DNA of 64,000 nt, from contig NC_079889.1 in the NCBI RefSeq assembly GCF_029227915.1, positions 744,001 to 808,000 on the forward strand. The letters run 5' to 3'. Both the position numbers and the translations under genes were made by a program. This document shows positions 43,017 through 54,867 of this stretch, in pieces. How positions within the stretch are numbered: position 1 is the stretch's first letter; the number at the start of each line of letters is the position of its first letter. The stretch is from Hydractinia symbiolongicarpus. Lineage: Eukaryota > Cnidaria > Hydrozoa > Anthoathecata > Hydractiniidae. The notes below the pieces were generated by a model. That model was not told where the DNA came from. It was given only the letters and a program-made list of their open reading frames with translations, and did not search any database.

Positions 43017-46000
43017 TTATTGTGGGGTGAAAGTACTGTATGGTGAAATATCCACTGTGTTATCCACTTCTTGCAAGTCAACCTATGAAAGAGATAAGTA
43101 GTTCAGATTTTTCATGATTTATTTACGAGTATTAATTTTCGTGATTTTATACGAGTATTAATTTTCATGATTTATTTACGAGTATTAATTTTGTAATTTA
43201 TTTACGAGTATTAATTTTCGTGATTTATTTACGAGTATTAATTTTCGTGATTTTATACGAGTAACAATTCTCGTGATTTATTCACGCGTAATAATTTTCG
43301 TGATTTATTTACGAGTATTAATTTTCGTGATTTTATCGAGTAACAATTCTCGTGATTTATTTACGAGTATTAATTTTCGTAATTTATTTACGATTATTAA
43401 TTTTCGTGATTTATTTACGAGTATTAATTTTCGTGATTTTATACGAGTAACAATTCTCGTGATTTATTCACGCGTAATAATTTTCGTGATTTATTTACGA
43501 GTATTAATTTTCGTGATTTTATACGAGTAACAATTCTCGTGATTTATTCAAGCGTAATAATTTTCGTGATTTATTCACGCGTAATAATTTTTGTGATTTA
43601 TTCACGAGTATTAATTTTCGTGATTTATTTTCGAGTAATAATTTTCGTGATTTTTTTTTTTGAGTAATAATAAGATTTTTTTTTTTTTTGAATATTATTT
43701 TTATGAGGATTAATTTTCGCGATTCTATTTTACTATTTACATAAATTTTTCACAAGTACTAATTTTCGTGAATTAATTACGAGTATTAATTGTCGTTATT
43801 TTTTTTACAAGTAAAAATATGTGGGTTTTTTAAGAATATTAATTTTTTACGAGTAATAATTTACGCAATTGTTTTACGACTTAATAACTTTGGTGATTTT
43901 TTTCGCTGGTATTAATTTTTGTGAATGTCACATTCAGAGATTATAAAATTCGCGAAAACGCAAGTTCGTCTGCTATAAAATTCTTTTTTACATTTCAAAT
44001 CAGCTCTACAGCATAAAAGTGACAAAAATTAATTTATACCATGTCTACACAACGTTACTTACCCTGCTTTCACTAACGATAAATCTTTGACTTCTCCTAA
44101 ATTTTAATACAAATGGGAACTTTTACATCATTGATTCAATTAATACGAGTGATTATACACAAAGCAAGTGATTGGAAATAGATAGGTACCCAAACACAAA
44201 TGGGCACTTTTTACATCATTGATTCAATTAATACGAGTGATTATACACAAAGCAAGTGATTGGAAATAGATAGGTGCCCAAACACAAATGGGCACTTTTT
44301 ACATCATTGATTCAATTAATGCGAGTAATTATACACAAGACAAGTGGTTAGAAATAGATAGGTGCCCAAACACAAATGGGCACTTTTTACATCATTGATT
44401 CAATTAAAACGAGTGATTATACACAAAGCATCGGAATTATGGGTTAGGGTTAGGGTTAACCACTCAAATAAAAAAAAATAGGCATGTAATATGTTTATGT
44501 TCACGGTATAAAAAAGTTAGAAAAAAAAGTAAAAAATTTTAATAAACAAGAAACAACAACATTTTAGTGCCATTCCCTAAATGCTATTGTAATATTTTTA
44601 CATCTGACCAAACCATGAGATTGCTTCTTTGCCAATCAGTTTTCTGTGGCTTTAAAACCTTTCCCAGGACTTTTTCCTACCAAGGGACGACGCATTATTA
44701 TATCTTGAGCATGAAAAAGCCCCGGGGGACAGGATTAAATATTTAGGTCCAATACCTCTCTAAGCTGTGGATATTGGCTATTACTCAAAACTACTAAAAA
44801 TCTCTATGAAATCCTGATATTCGGAAAACTATGATAACTTTCGATAAGATTATACTTGAAATTGAAACATACAACACAACCTTATTTTATTGGGCGAATT
44901 ATTTTTTAAATTTTAGACACGTGCTCAATCCGATTTCCCGCATGTTTTCGGATTTTACCTGAAAATCGGGAAAAATTTCGGGAAATTTTTGGCATATTTT
45001 CATGCGAAGTATGTAAAGACTGGAAAATATGAAAAATATAAAACTTCAAACAGAATGTGAAAAACCACTCCAGAAATTTTAAGCTTTCGATGACGTCACA
45101 GAAAAAGTGCTGACATAAGCAAAAATTTATTGCTGCCATTTTCTTCATGACATTCTATAAGTGTGTTAAGTTAAAGTCAATTGGGAATAGTCTTTACTTG
45201 TACTGTTACACTTAGAGTGCAATACACGTTTACAAGAAAATTTCACTAACCTTTTCTGTCTGATATACGCGACAGCAATCACAGTAAATGCGATGGTGAT
45301 TAATGCAATAAGAATAGCTATGATGATGTATACTGTTTTCTCTAAAATAACCAACGACATCTGTGTAACGCTGTGTAAAATCAACTGAGAATGAACTACT
45401 CTTCTTTTCTTAATTGTAAAGAAAGAGGTCTTCCTCCATGCATATACTTATTTATTTCACCTTAAGGGAAGAAATTTTAGCAGAATTTAATTTGGCGAAT
45501 AACGAAAAATCTTAAATTTGGAAGGAATTTAATTTGGCGCAAAAATAAAGAATTTTAGAGGCTATTCAATATGGCGGATGATAAAATAAATCAATTTTAG
45601 CGGAATTTAATTTCATTTAATTTTTAGATCCGTCAAATTTTCTTTCAGCTAAAGTTTCTTCCCTTTATTCCATTTTTTTTTTACTCCATTAAAAGAAAAA
45701 AACATTGCTCTCACTATGGTTTTACTCTTTGTACAAATAAAAATATGAACATTTAAAAACACTCCAAATGAATTCCTTATTATTCGGGTGTTATACTTAC
45801 CTATAGTTTCGCTCATCTTCTAATTCGCTGCGCTGAACCGAAAATAACTTTATTTTTTCTAATTTTTAAGAGACAGGATAGACTTAGAACTTCGACTAAT
45901 AGTGCCTCACCAAAATGTTTCCGAAATCTTAACTACGCCGGATGTGAAAAACCCCATTCTATGAGGAAACATATCCCTATACCCCAGTGCTACAGCCACT

Positions 46001-49000
46001 AACCCTCCAAGGTTATGGTATCGCTAAATAAACACCGATTTTAACAACATTATAAACTTTCCAAAACAAAACTGCTTATATTATAGATAAGCAAAGAATT
46101 TCAACGTTTACGGTTTAAGAACTAATTAATATGTGAGCACTTTTATGCCTTGTACGCCCTTTAAAAACTTAAAATCACGTGACCTGCCTTGGCCAAACAT
46201 ACGAAAATAAATTCAAATCGACAGAAGAACTAATTACTAAAAAAAATTAATATACCACTAGAGTCGCCAATTTGAGTGTCAGTAACAACTGGTCTACAAG
46301 ATTTACTCAGCAAGCTGCATATTCCACCAGCAGCACATACTTTCATCTTAAACGATAATTCTTCATACACTCCTCTATAATGATACACCTTTTTACCATC
46401 AGCAGGAATGGTTTTCTTCTCCAAAAACACACCATCACTGTAGATGTAAAGCACATAATATCGACCACTCAGATAAACTTCAGGTATATGAACCTAAATG
46501 AAGAGTTGAAGAGAACAAATTCAAACAAGAAAACCTAATAACTTTTATAGACATTATTTTCTGTAAGATGAACACCCAGAGGATTGTTCCCTTTCCTCTT
46601 GAACGAACGCATAGGATCGTTGTCAGCATAATTCTGGGAAAAATAATTTCTCAAATTTCTGAGCCGTATTCCATTAAAAATTTCCTGAACATTGTTCAAT
46701 AAAATTCAACCTCTTCCTTGTATTGGGACGGAACACAAACAAGGACATGGCCAGTCATGTGACAACTTTGACTGACAGATGATAGATGTGTATATTTTTA
46801 CATAGCTTCACAAATAACGAGGGATATACACTGTCTATTATTTCCAGGAGGGCCATGGCTTTGATGGGGGAGTCCTGGAGTATTTAATGCTCTTTGAGCT
46901 ACGCAAACTCAATTAGGGTCAGCGCTCTGCCAAACAACTCCCTGCAACATTCAATGGCCAACACAGTGCGCCATCTCCCCAATTTCTTCACATGGCTTGG
47001 GTTAAGGATACGGTAACCCCCTTCAAAATTAAAAAAAAATAATTTTTTTAAAAAAAAATTATTTTTTTTTAATTTTGATTCTTTGGCATATTTTCCTGAT
47101 ATTTTTAAGAATAAAAAATATTTATTGTTAAGAGGGATAAAATGAGAAAAAATCTTTTTTTATCTCAAATTCCTCAAAGATATTTAGTCTGTATAATAAT
47201 TAAAGAGAGTTATGCAAATCAAATAAAAAATTGCATCTCTACATATAACATAGGAAACATTTACACTTTAATAATCTATGCAAATTTATTATTATTTATC
47301 ATCTATACCTTTTTAATTTATTTCTTTATTTCTTTATTTTTTCGTTTTTATTATGTTATGTTATCCTGTTGTCTGTCAGCCGCTCCCGCCTGAGGTGCAT
47401 GATAATTTTGGATATTCGTGCAGTCGTTAGCCGAGAGTCGAATATCTCCAACCAGATGGAGAGCTGAAAATAACTGAAGCGCGAACGTTTTAAAACAACA
47501 AGAAACAAGGACAACGAAAAAGACAAAAAACAAACAAACTAAAATAAAATATGGAGAGGTTCGCCGCTTTGGATAATGATTCCTTTCCAATGGTGCATAA
47601 TTTTTTTTTTCTCAATTTATTTAACGTCGGAGAAATAACTATGTACATATAGCTTCCTGATATAAAAAAATAAATAAATACATATTTATAAATATACAGG
47701 AAACTAATCAAATCCGACAAAAATTTGTTTATAGTTTTATGAAAAATGTGAAAAAATTATGAAAAATTATTTAAATAGACCGAGTGACTGAAATCATACT
47801 CCTTTAGTTTCGTTTTAAATTTTTTAAGGCTGTTACAACTTTTCAATTCGGAAGGTAAAGTATTCCAAATTTCAAACAGATATTCAGCGCGGTAGTATCG
47901 GATACCGTAATTATTAAGTCGAGCTTTGTTAATATTCGACTCCGTTGCACGTCGTCGAATATCACAAGCTCGACTGAATAATTCAGTTTCCTTCACTAAT
48001 CACCTTACCGCAAATAAGCTTCTCTTACTCAGCTTCCCACAAATAAGCTTCCCTTAATCAGCTTCCCGCAAATAAGCTGCCCTTACTCAGCTTCCCGTAA
48101 ATAAGCAACATTTTTTCCTCATACATCATATATAATAAGTCTCCAAAACGATTTTACTGAAAACATACTTTCAAACTAGACAAGTTTTGCACTAGGGATG
48201 TAGATTATTGTGTGGTTTCAAGCAAAACAGACATTGCAAAATTTAGAGCAATCACAAATTCTTACATTCCATTTTAAGACGGTCCATTTATTTTCGAAAC
48301 TACACTCCAGTGTTGGTACATCTAAACAATATACAACAGTTGTAAACAAAAATACAACAAAGCAAAATTACAACAACAACAACTATTACACACAAATTTT
48401 TGCAACCAGTGACAACAACTATTGCACACAAATTTTTGCAACCAGTGACAACAACTATTACACACAAATTTTTGCAACCAGTGACAACAACTATTACACA
48501 CAAATTTTCGCAACCAGTGACAACAACTATTACACACAAATTTTTGCAGCCAGTGACAACTATTACACACAAATTTTTGCAACCAGTGACAACAACTATT
48601 ACACACAAATTTTTGCAACCAGTGACAACAACTATTGCACACAAATTTTTGCAACCAGTGACAACAACTATTACACACAAATTTTCGCAACCAGTGACAA
48701 CAACTATTGCACACAAATTTTTGCAGCCAGTGACAACTATTACACACAAATTTTTGCAACCAGTGACAACAACTATTACACACAAATTTTTGCAACCAGT
48801 GACAACAACTATTACACACAAATTTTTGCAACCAGTGACAACAACTATTACACACAAATTTTTGCAACCAGTGACAACTATTACACACAAATTTTTGCAA
48901 CCAGTGACAACAACTATTACACACAAATTTTTGCAACCAGTGACAACAACTATTGCACACAAATTTTTGCAACCAGTGACAACAACTATTACACACAAAT

Positions 49001-52000
49001 TTTTGCAACCAGTGACAACAACTATTACACACAAATTTTTGCAACCAGTGACAACTTTTACACACAAATTTTTGCAACCAGTGACAACAACTATTACACA
49101 CAAATTTTTGCAACCAGTGACAACAACTATTACACACAAATTTTTGCAACCAGTGACAACAACTATTACACACAAATTTTTGCAACCAGTGACAACTTTT
49201 ACACACAAATTTTTGCAGCCAGTGACAACAACTATTACACACAAATTTTTGCAACCAGTGACAACAACTATTGCACACAAATTTTTGCAGCCAGTGACAA
49301 CAACTATTACACACAAATTTTTGCAACCAGTGACAACAACTATTACACACAAATTTTTGCAACCAGTGACAACAACTATTACACACAAATTTTTGCAACC
49401 AGTGACAACAACTATTACACATATTACAGGCTGAGCTGATTTTGCTTATACTTTGTTTTAGCTTGCCTGATCGTTATGTTATGTAGCAAAAGGCTAGCGT
49501 AGCCTTTACTACATTTTAATTGTTTGTTAAATAATAAATAAAAAGAAAAATTGGCACTCACCTAGATTTTCAGAATTATAAAAACTGTACTTCGACCATT
49601 TTGAGTAATTCTCATTATATCCAAATGTATAACGAATTTTAATTTTGTAGGTGACATTTTCACGAACATTTTCTTGTACTACCCAAAAACAATTAAACAT
49701 TCGGAAATCCTAAAAAAAACATTTAACATAATGATCGGATTAAGCGCCAACATTTTTTAAGCGCTTCCCTCAAATAAGCGCTTTAGTAAATTCCTCAAAG
49801 TTTACCAAGTGCCCAGCACTTATTAAGCACCCCCTCGAAAAGCGCCCATCTAATAAAAGGGCGCTCTTAATTGAAAAGCACCACGAGAAACTGAGCGCTT
49901 ATTTGAAAATTTTACTTTCTTATATTGAGAATAAAAAAACACATATTTTATTTTTTGAACATATTTTCTATATTACATAAATAGGGAGTTTCCTATACAA
50001 TCTTTTCTTTCTATGTTTTAACTCCAAAGTTGAAAACTGTTCTTTTATTTTCAACAATTGTTCATCGAGGACTCTTGTTGTTCGACTACATTTCTTTTGT
50101 TTAGTTTCATTTTCAGGAAAAAAACAAAATTGAAAATTACTGTTGTCTTTAATTTGTAGAAAATTAGGAAAAATTTATAAGTGCCCAGCATTTTTTAAGT
50201 GCCCTCCTCAATTAAGTGCCCATGCAAAAAATCCAAAAACTTAATAAGTGCCAGGGAGCTTTTTCGGATCATTACGGTAATTCTTTTGTTTATTTCTCCA
50301 TCTGGTGTCACAAGTTAAGTACTTAATAATCAACTGTCCCCTTTGCATATATTGTTTCTTTCCACAAGAACTTTTATCATACACTACTTTACCTTTCTGA
50401 TGCAAATCATCTTTTCAGGATGATTCTAAAAGAAAAAAGCAATGAGCTGTCTACAGTTGAAAAAGGAAAAAATCTTATCATATTATAATATATAGTCTGT
50501 GGAAAAATTCATTTAGCCAAAAACACTAATTAGTTTAGTTGATTTTGGATAGTTTTAATGATCAAAAGAATGTATAGTCATGTGCATTGCACGAAAAAAT
50601 ACTGAGATATTGGTTGTTGAAGGTTGAAAACATCTTTGATGACAACATCCTGTTGCATCCGAAATGAGTGAGCCTTTGGGAGTTTGCCTAACTTTGGTCG
50701 AAGGTGACCCCTAGTAACCCATGCGGGATTGAAGTCAACTATTTCTTCATATTTCTAAGTTACTCAGCCTCAAACTTTTAAGTGCAATCTTTTATTCGCG
50801 TTAGTCTGCTCTATTCAATTGGTGTGATTATGTAATGTTAACACGGTTACTTTGCTCTTTAGGAGATAAGACAAAACACACAAATACACACATGAAAGTG
50901 GAGAATTAGCATACTTCATACTACCTATTCTTGGCAATGTTGTGAATCTATAAAGCTATGTTCAAACTCTCTTAAAAAACTACTTGTAACTACTGGACCA
51001 TGCTTAAAAGTTGTTTGGAGGGCTATGAGAAATGCAGTGATGATTGGTGGCTATTTAGGAAAGTAAAGTCTTTGTACAGCAATGCTAGAAGTCGTGTAAG
51101 GATTAAAAATTCACTAGTGATGAATTTAGCATAAACGTTGGTGTACATCAGGGTTCTGGATTTTAGTCCTTTGTTGTTTGTTTTAGTCTTAGAAATGCTG
51201 TTGATGGAATTGAGAACGGGGTGTCCCTATAAGTTATTATATGCACATGATTAAGTTCTCATGGAGGACTTAGTAAAAGAACAAGAAGAGAAAGGGTTGA
51301 AAGTGAGTACAGTAAAGTCTAAAGTCTTAATTAGAAGCATTGCAGCCTTAAAGTTAAAAAGTTGCCTTAAGGAGTGCAGGAAAGGGGTTTTCTTCCGTGA
51401 GACTTGGAAGCATTGGGTACGTCAGAAGTGCAGCAGTATTGCAAAATGTTAAGAGCTGACATTCGATTTGTATGTAAGTGTTGCAAAGGTAATATTTTAG
51501 ATGATAAAGTATTTCCAGCTTTAATAATGTACAACAGTGGCTCGTTAGAGATGAGAAAGGTTGAGAACCTCTGTTTCAATGTCTGGCAGAGATATAAATA
51601 GGTGCCATAGGTGGATAAGAATCGGTTTCTTTGTTCCTTCGGAAAGAATGCGTTTGTTGGTCTACCTCGCTCGTCATAAGCTTTAATTAATGTTTACTCT
51701 GCAGAGATTAACAGAGTGTTCCCGCTAAATATTGACTCCTTATTCCCTGACATTCCTAATACTTTTTGACCACACTCCAAACAGGATTTATCTAAGCATA
51801 ACTCCTTATTTCTGCTGATTTGGGTTGTTACAGACATTCTAAAAGAGGTTCGATAACCATAAAGGATGTGAAATTGATAGAAGCATATTGACAAAATGGT
51901 TTGTGAAAAATTAATGCTATAATCCTTTAAAAAAACAAATCAGTGAATCTTTGCCAATATGTTAAAAATAAATTTTGATTCATAATTTAAACCTAAAATT

Positions 52001-54867
52001 CCTTACATTGCAGGTTGCTCTTTGATCCCTAGATTGCATATTTTGAATGAAAGAGAAACTTAGGGTCATCCTGCCAAAGTTTGTTATTTCTTAAATCAGC
52101 CGGAGTAAGACTACATAGTACCAGCAATTGGAATAAGCATGAAAATCGTTGAATCAGTCCACAGCATACCCTTATCAACAACTATCTAAGGTAGATGTAA
52201 CAATTAACACAGCAAAAACAAGTTACTTGAAAGTTCCAGACTATACACCGACAGCTTTTAAATGAATCAACATGTGACTTCAAACAATGCCTCCTCTAAA
52301 CAACCAATTGCCATACATACACGGTGACATACACAAGCAGTAGACTTATATTCTTACAGCCAGTAGTTTTAAAGTCGCGTTTAGCTCACTGGTTTGTCTG
52401 TGATCACCTTTTAAATTAAAGGAATATGTTCCCAAGGCTTGCCTTTTAAATGTGAATTATTAATAGGATGTAATAGTTGCAATACTACTATTTTGGCAAA
52501 ATTAGCAGCACTTTAAAGTTGGAGCTTCTATACATCTGGACATTTTCTGTGACCGGTAATGATATCTCTTTCTCTGCCAAGAAGGAACATCTTTATCTTT
52601 GCTCTACCCTGAATTGTTTTAGTGTCCTAACATCAGCTGAAAATAAGGACTTGGTACCGATGATGGCTCTGGAAACGGCAGAGGTTTTACTAAAAATATT
52701 TACAATTTTCTTTATTTGAAATCATTTCATTTTATGTTGTAATGTGCAACATTTCTTGTGAAGTTTTGGTAAACGTACCAGGTGCATTGATATTCTTCCT
52801 TTCAGCACTTATACGCGCGTTTGTTTATTTAAAGTTCGAAAGTATAACAGTCATTTAATTCTTTAACTGCTTTGGTCTAGTTCCTTAAAAATTTGTTTGT
52901 AAAGTGATATAAGTTAGGTAATTTCTTTGTGATCATCTCTTCCAAAGTCATTAGATCTTTCCTTTTTTTTCGATGTTATGTAGCTTCTCTTCAGTAGTTG
53001 ACACTACTACTAATAACCTTTCTAACATCAACTATTTTTACTTTAATAGGAGATACTGTAAAACTTTTAACTATATCACTGGGTAGGCAATAAACATCAC
53101 TTAACACATTTAGATTGTGCATTTAATTGTGCGTCTAGACAATGACAAAGCATATTTTTTAACAGTGTTGCTCACTTAAAAAGTTGTTGTATTTTAACGT
53201 AAATAAAGCAATAATTACTGTCGGATTCCAATTATGTTTCATTATGTTAGTAAATTATGAATTCTATGTTTTGTGTGAATGCCAGCAAAACTATACTTAA
53301 ATATTTTGTCAGAAATAAAATCAGGTACTAAACCTACCGTAATACTAATTTTTCTTGGTGGCTTACATGTAAAAGCTTTTCTATGTGCATCAAATGTACA
53401 GATAACATATTGTACGTAGGAAACGTGAGTATTAGGTTCTATGCATTTATTGATACCAGTGCTCCACATGATTTTTATTCCATTTTGTACAGGGATGATG
53501 GACACATTTAATAAGGGACCAAAAATATCTAAAAAATGAAAAAGTATATTGTGTATTTGAAAAATTCACAAAGGTTTATATACCTGCAAAAAGTAAGGTC
53601 AGTTCTGCATGTTTTAATTAGAAATAACCTCAGAGAATTTCGGTTTTATAACACAAATTTCATAAAAATATTTGGAACCAAAGGAAAAGTTTTGTAGAAC
53701 AGAAAAAGTTTTTCCCCCAAAAAATTATTTTTTGTACAACAGAGTTTTTTCCAAAAAATACAAAATTTTGTGCTAACACTGAACCAAATACACTTTTATC
53801 TGGATAAATCTATTCCACAAATTATATTTGTTTGAGTAAAGAAGAAAAAAAAATTTGTGTTTACTAAATTTGGCCACTCCAGACCAAAATCGCATGTTTC
53901 TCAAATTTTCTCTGACTAAAGTTTGTATTGATAAGGTAATAATAAAATGGTCAACAGCAAATATGCTGAAATCACATAACTATACAACATCTAACACTTC
54001 CTAAAAATGACTACTCACCAACAAAATTAACCATTAAATCTCTGGAAAATTCAACTTGAGTCCCATTCTTGAATTTCTTAGTTATTTGAAATTTATGTTT
54101 ATGCCCATCAGCAAAACGACGTTGAACTGATACATAACATACACCAACATTGTTAAAAATGATACAGTCACTTGTGGTAAACGTTATGGGAAATGAGCTA
54201 GATAAATAAAAACTGCTTCCATTTGAATTTGTTGTATTAAAGTGGATAAGAGCAGATAAACATGGAGAGGATGCATTGTAGTAACCACCACTAATGTAGG
54301 TGATGATGTCAGCTAAAAATAAACATTGTATCTCTTTATTAACAGCCATATTCCGTCTGTGTGTGTCTGCGAAAGCCACATCCTGTTACCGACAGACAGG
54401 CAACCCTATGGACTTTTCCATGGGTTAACGACTGGTTTATATTATAATACCTGTACATCTGTCTGTCTGTCACGGAAAATGGTAACCGCAGTAGCAAAAT
54501 ACACGAAATGCAGTAAATAAAAGAAGGGCAAACCTGTGGATTTATCCACAGGTTACCGATTAGTATTAACAATATCATATGATAATGACTGGTTCCATCA
54601 AAGTAAAACGAACAATTTCAGTAAATTCAATGAAAATATTTAAACAAACAGATTGTGGAGAAAAAGAATGGCAGAATTTATGTATGTCAATTTATGTTGT
54701 AAAAGTTTTATTCTATATAATTTCATTTTAGGAAAAACATTATAAAATTAAGAAGCCATATATAATAGGTTTTTTTACAAGCACAAAAACTCGTGATAGA
54801 TGAACTTACCAACAGCGAAATGATTTATGATTGATATAAATATAATGTATCGCCACATTGTCACCAT
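43017..54867 (-). CDS. single-pass receptor with fibronectin-III domains and WSxWS-like box (class I cytokine receptor-like)
   Basis: Exons: 54867-54810, 54312-54019, 53528-53338, 49709-49562, 48321-48266, 46493-46256, 45341-45251, 44096-44063, 43082-43017. Phases agree and give 391 residues. Residues 1-20 are a signal peptide (MVTMWRYIIFISIINHFAVG). Domain 1 (about 20-117) has Cys and many Asn-X-Ser/Thr sites. Domain 2 is split over two exons (LLNVSIIPVQNGIKIMWS .. TYKIKIRYTFGYNENYSKWS) and ends with YSKWSKYS, a WSxWS-like box. Domain 3 is a second FN-III domain (VPTLECSFENKWTVLKW .. LSFKMKVCAAGG). A 26-residue membrane helix (VYIIIAILIALITIAFTVIA) and a 36-residue tail ending PYSTFTPQ follow. 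Domain borders fall on phase-1 introns, as in vertebrate cytokine receptors. There is no clear proline Box1 and no YxxQ, so it may need a partner chain. A generic FN-III adhesion receptor is the alternative. Confidence 0.75.
43105..43930. repeat. tandem array, unit about 26 bp
   Basis: Repeats of 'tttacgagtattaatttt' plus 'cgtgattta' with variants (ttatacgag, ttcacgcgtaataa), most regular at 43120-43630 and decaying to 43930. It lies in the last intron of the receptor gene. The open frame at 43273-43530 is an artefact of the array. Confidence 0.85.
44108..44430. repeat. tandem array, 88-bp unit, about 3.7 copies
   Basis: 'acatcattgattcaattaa' starts at 44125, 44213, 44301 and 44389, exactly 88 bases apart. 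Copies are more than 90 percent alike by eye. It sits 12 bases upstream of the 34-base tail exon of the receptor gene. Confidence 0.9.
44440..44463. repeat. short telomere-like (TTAGGG)n block
   Basis: 'gggttagggttagggttaac' immediately after the last 88-bp unit; about three units of the animal telomere repeat. Confidence 0.7.
45801..45816 (-). CDS. possible alternative first exon of the receptor gene
   Basis: ATG AGC GAA ACT ATA G followed by a strong donor (GTAAGT), with an in-frame TAG two codons upstream. Joined to the membrane exon (45341-45251) the phase fits, giving a 68-residue protein made of MSETI, the membrane helix and the tail without any ectodomain. No transcript evidence is available here, so it may be chance. 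Confidence 0.3.
46770..47020 (-). mobile_element. tRNA-derived SINE, copy 4
   Basis: Matches copies 1-3: 'gatagatgtgtatattt', 'ggagggccatggcttt', then 'caacacagtgcgccatctcc' and 'cacatggcttgggttaa'. The tRNA-like head is lost and replaced by an A/T run. It lies in a receptor-gene intron. Confidence 0.6.
47757..47996 (-). pseudogene. C-terminal fragment of a LINE reverse transcriptase
   Basis: Encodes '..SRACDIRRRATESNINKARL' then 'YYRAEYLFEIWNTLP', 'SELKSCNSLKKFKTKLKEY'. The 'R-R ... WN-LP-x-L-K ... FK-x-x-LK' pattern is the usual end of CR1/L2-type LINE polyproteins. Truncated at its 5' side, inside a receptor-gene intron. Confidence 0.6.
48000..48112. repeat. short tandem repeat, unit about 30 bp
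   Basis: Four copies built from 'cttactcagcttccc' and 'acaaataagcttccc', from about 48003 to 48105. Confidence 0.75.
48375..49432. repeat. minisatellite, 36/33-bp units, 29 full copies
   Basis: Units of 'acacaaatttttgcaaccag' plus 'tgacaacaactatt'. Most are 36 bases; about six lose one 'aca' triplet and are 33 bases. Variants (ttttcgca, gcagcc, actattgc) recur in runs, suggesting block duplication. All unit lengths are multiples of three, so frames stay open for more than 340 codons on both strands (for example NNYYTQIFATSD repeats). It lies in the receptor-gene intron 48322-49561, about 55 bases before the 56-base exon, so it is not translated in the receptor mRNA. Confidence 0.95.
49740..50275. 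repeat. dispersed 'aagtgccc/aagcgccc' repeat pair
   Basis: Two related blocks (49740-49905 and 50170-50275) built from 'taagcgcc', 'aagtgcccagcatttttta' and 'ctcaattaagtgccc', in part with opposed copies ('gggcgctcttaattg'). It resembles the ends of a DNA transposon or MITE, with no coding frame. Confidence 0.5.
50990..51620 (+). pseudogene. decayed LINE reverse transcriptase fragment
   Basis: In shifting frames it reads VKSLYSNARSRVRIKNS, 'VGVHQGSGF', 'SPLLFVLVLEMLLMELRTG', 'CPYKLLYAHD' (the YADD catalytic box, mutated), then a Cys-rich 'CKECRKGVFF..WVRQKCSSI'. This is the order found in invertebrate LINEs. It carries at least two frameshifts and several stops, so it is dead. It lies in the 3.6-kb intron of the receptor gene. 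Confidence 0.75.
51621..53240. other. intronic AT-rich sequence
   Basis: The first 250 bases may continue the dead LINE. The rest shows no exon in phase with the receptor gene and no clear repeat. Confidence 0.4.
54360..54556. repeat. MITE-like element with nested inverted repeats
   Basis: Bounded by 'ctatggacttttccatgggtt' and the palindrome 'aacctgtgga' / 'tccacaggtt' (54531-54554), with 'gacagacagg' and its complement 'ctgtctgtc' inside. Found in the first intron of the receptor gene. Related to 35672-35800 and 25265-25705. Confidence 0.5.

Noticed and set aside
43273-43530. 85-codon membrane-like protein
   Set aside because: It is translated from the 26-bp tandem array; its hydrophobic runs come from the repeat.
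45801-45816. Small exon as an internal exon between the ectodomain and the membrane helix
   Set aside because: Inclusion after 46256 would shift the membrane exon out of frame; it fits only as a first exon.
46530-46690. Minus-strand stretch read as a missing FN-III exon of the receptor
   Set aside because: The phase does not fit and the frame stops; the true exon is 48266-48321, which restores the frame and supplies the Cys and Trp of the domain.
48375-49432. CRISPR-like array
   Set aside because: There are no unique spacers; the whole unit repeats, and the host is a eukaryote.
48210-49439. Long open frames (up to 409 codons) on both strands read as repeat proteins
   Set aside because: They exist only because the minisatellite units are multiples of three bases. 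They lie in an intron of the receptor gene and partly overlap its 56-base exon on the other strand.
51261-51601. Cys-rich small protein gene on the plus strand
   Set aside because: It is the Cys-rich part of a dead LINE, with the mutated reverse transcriptase just upstream.
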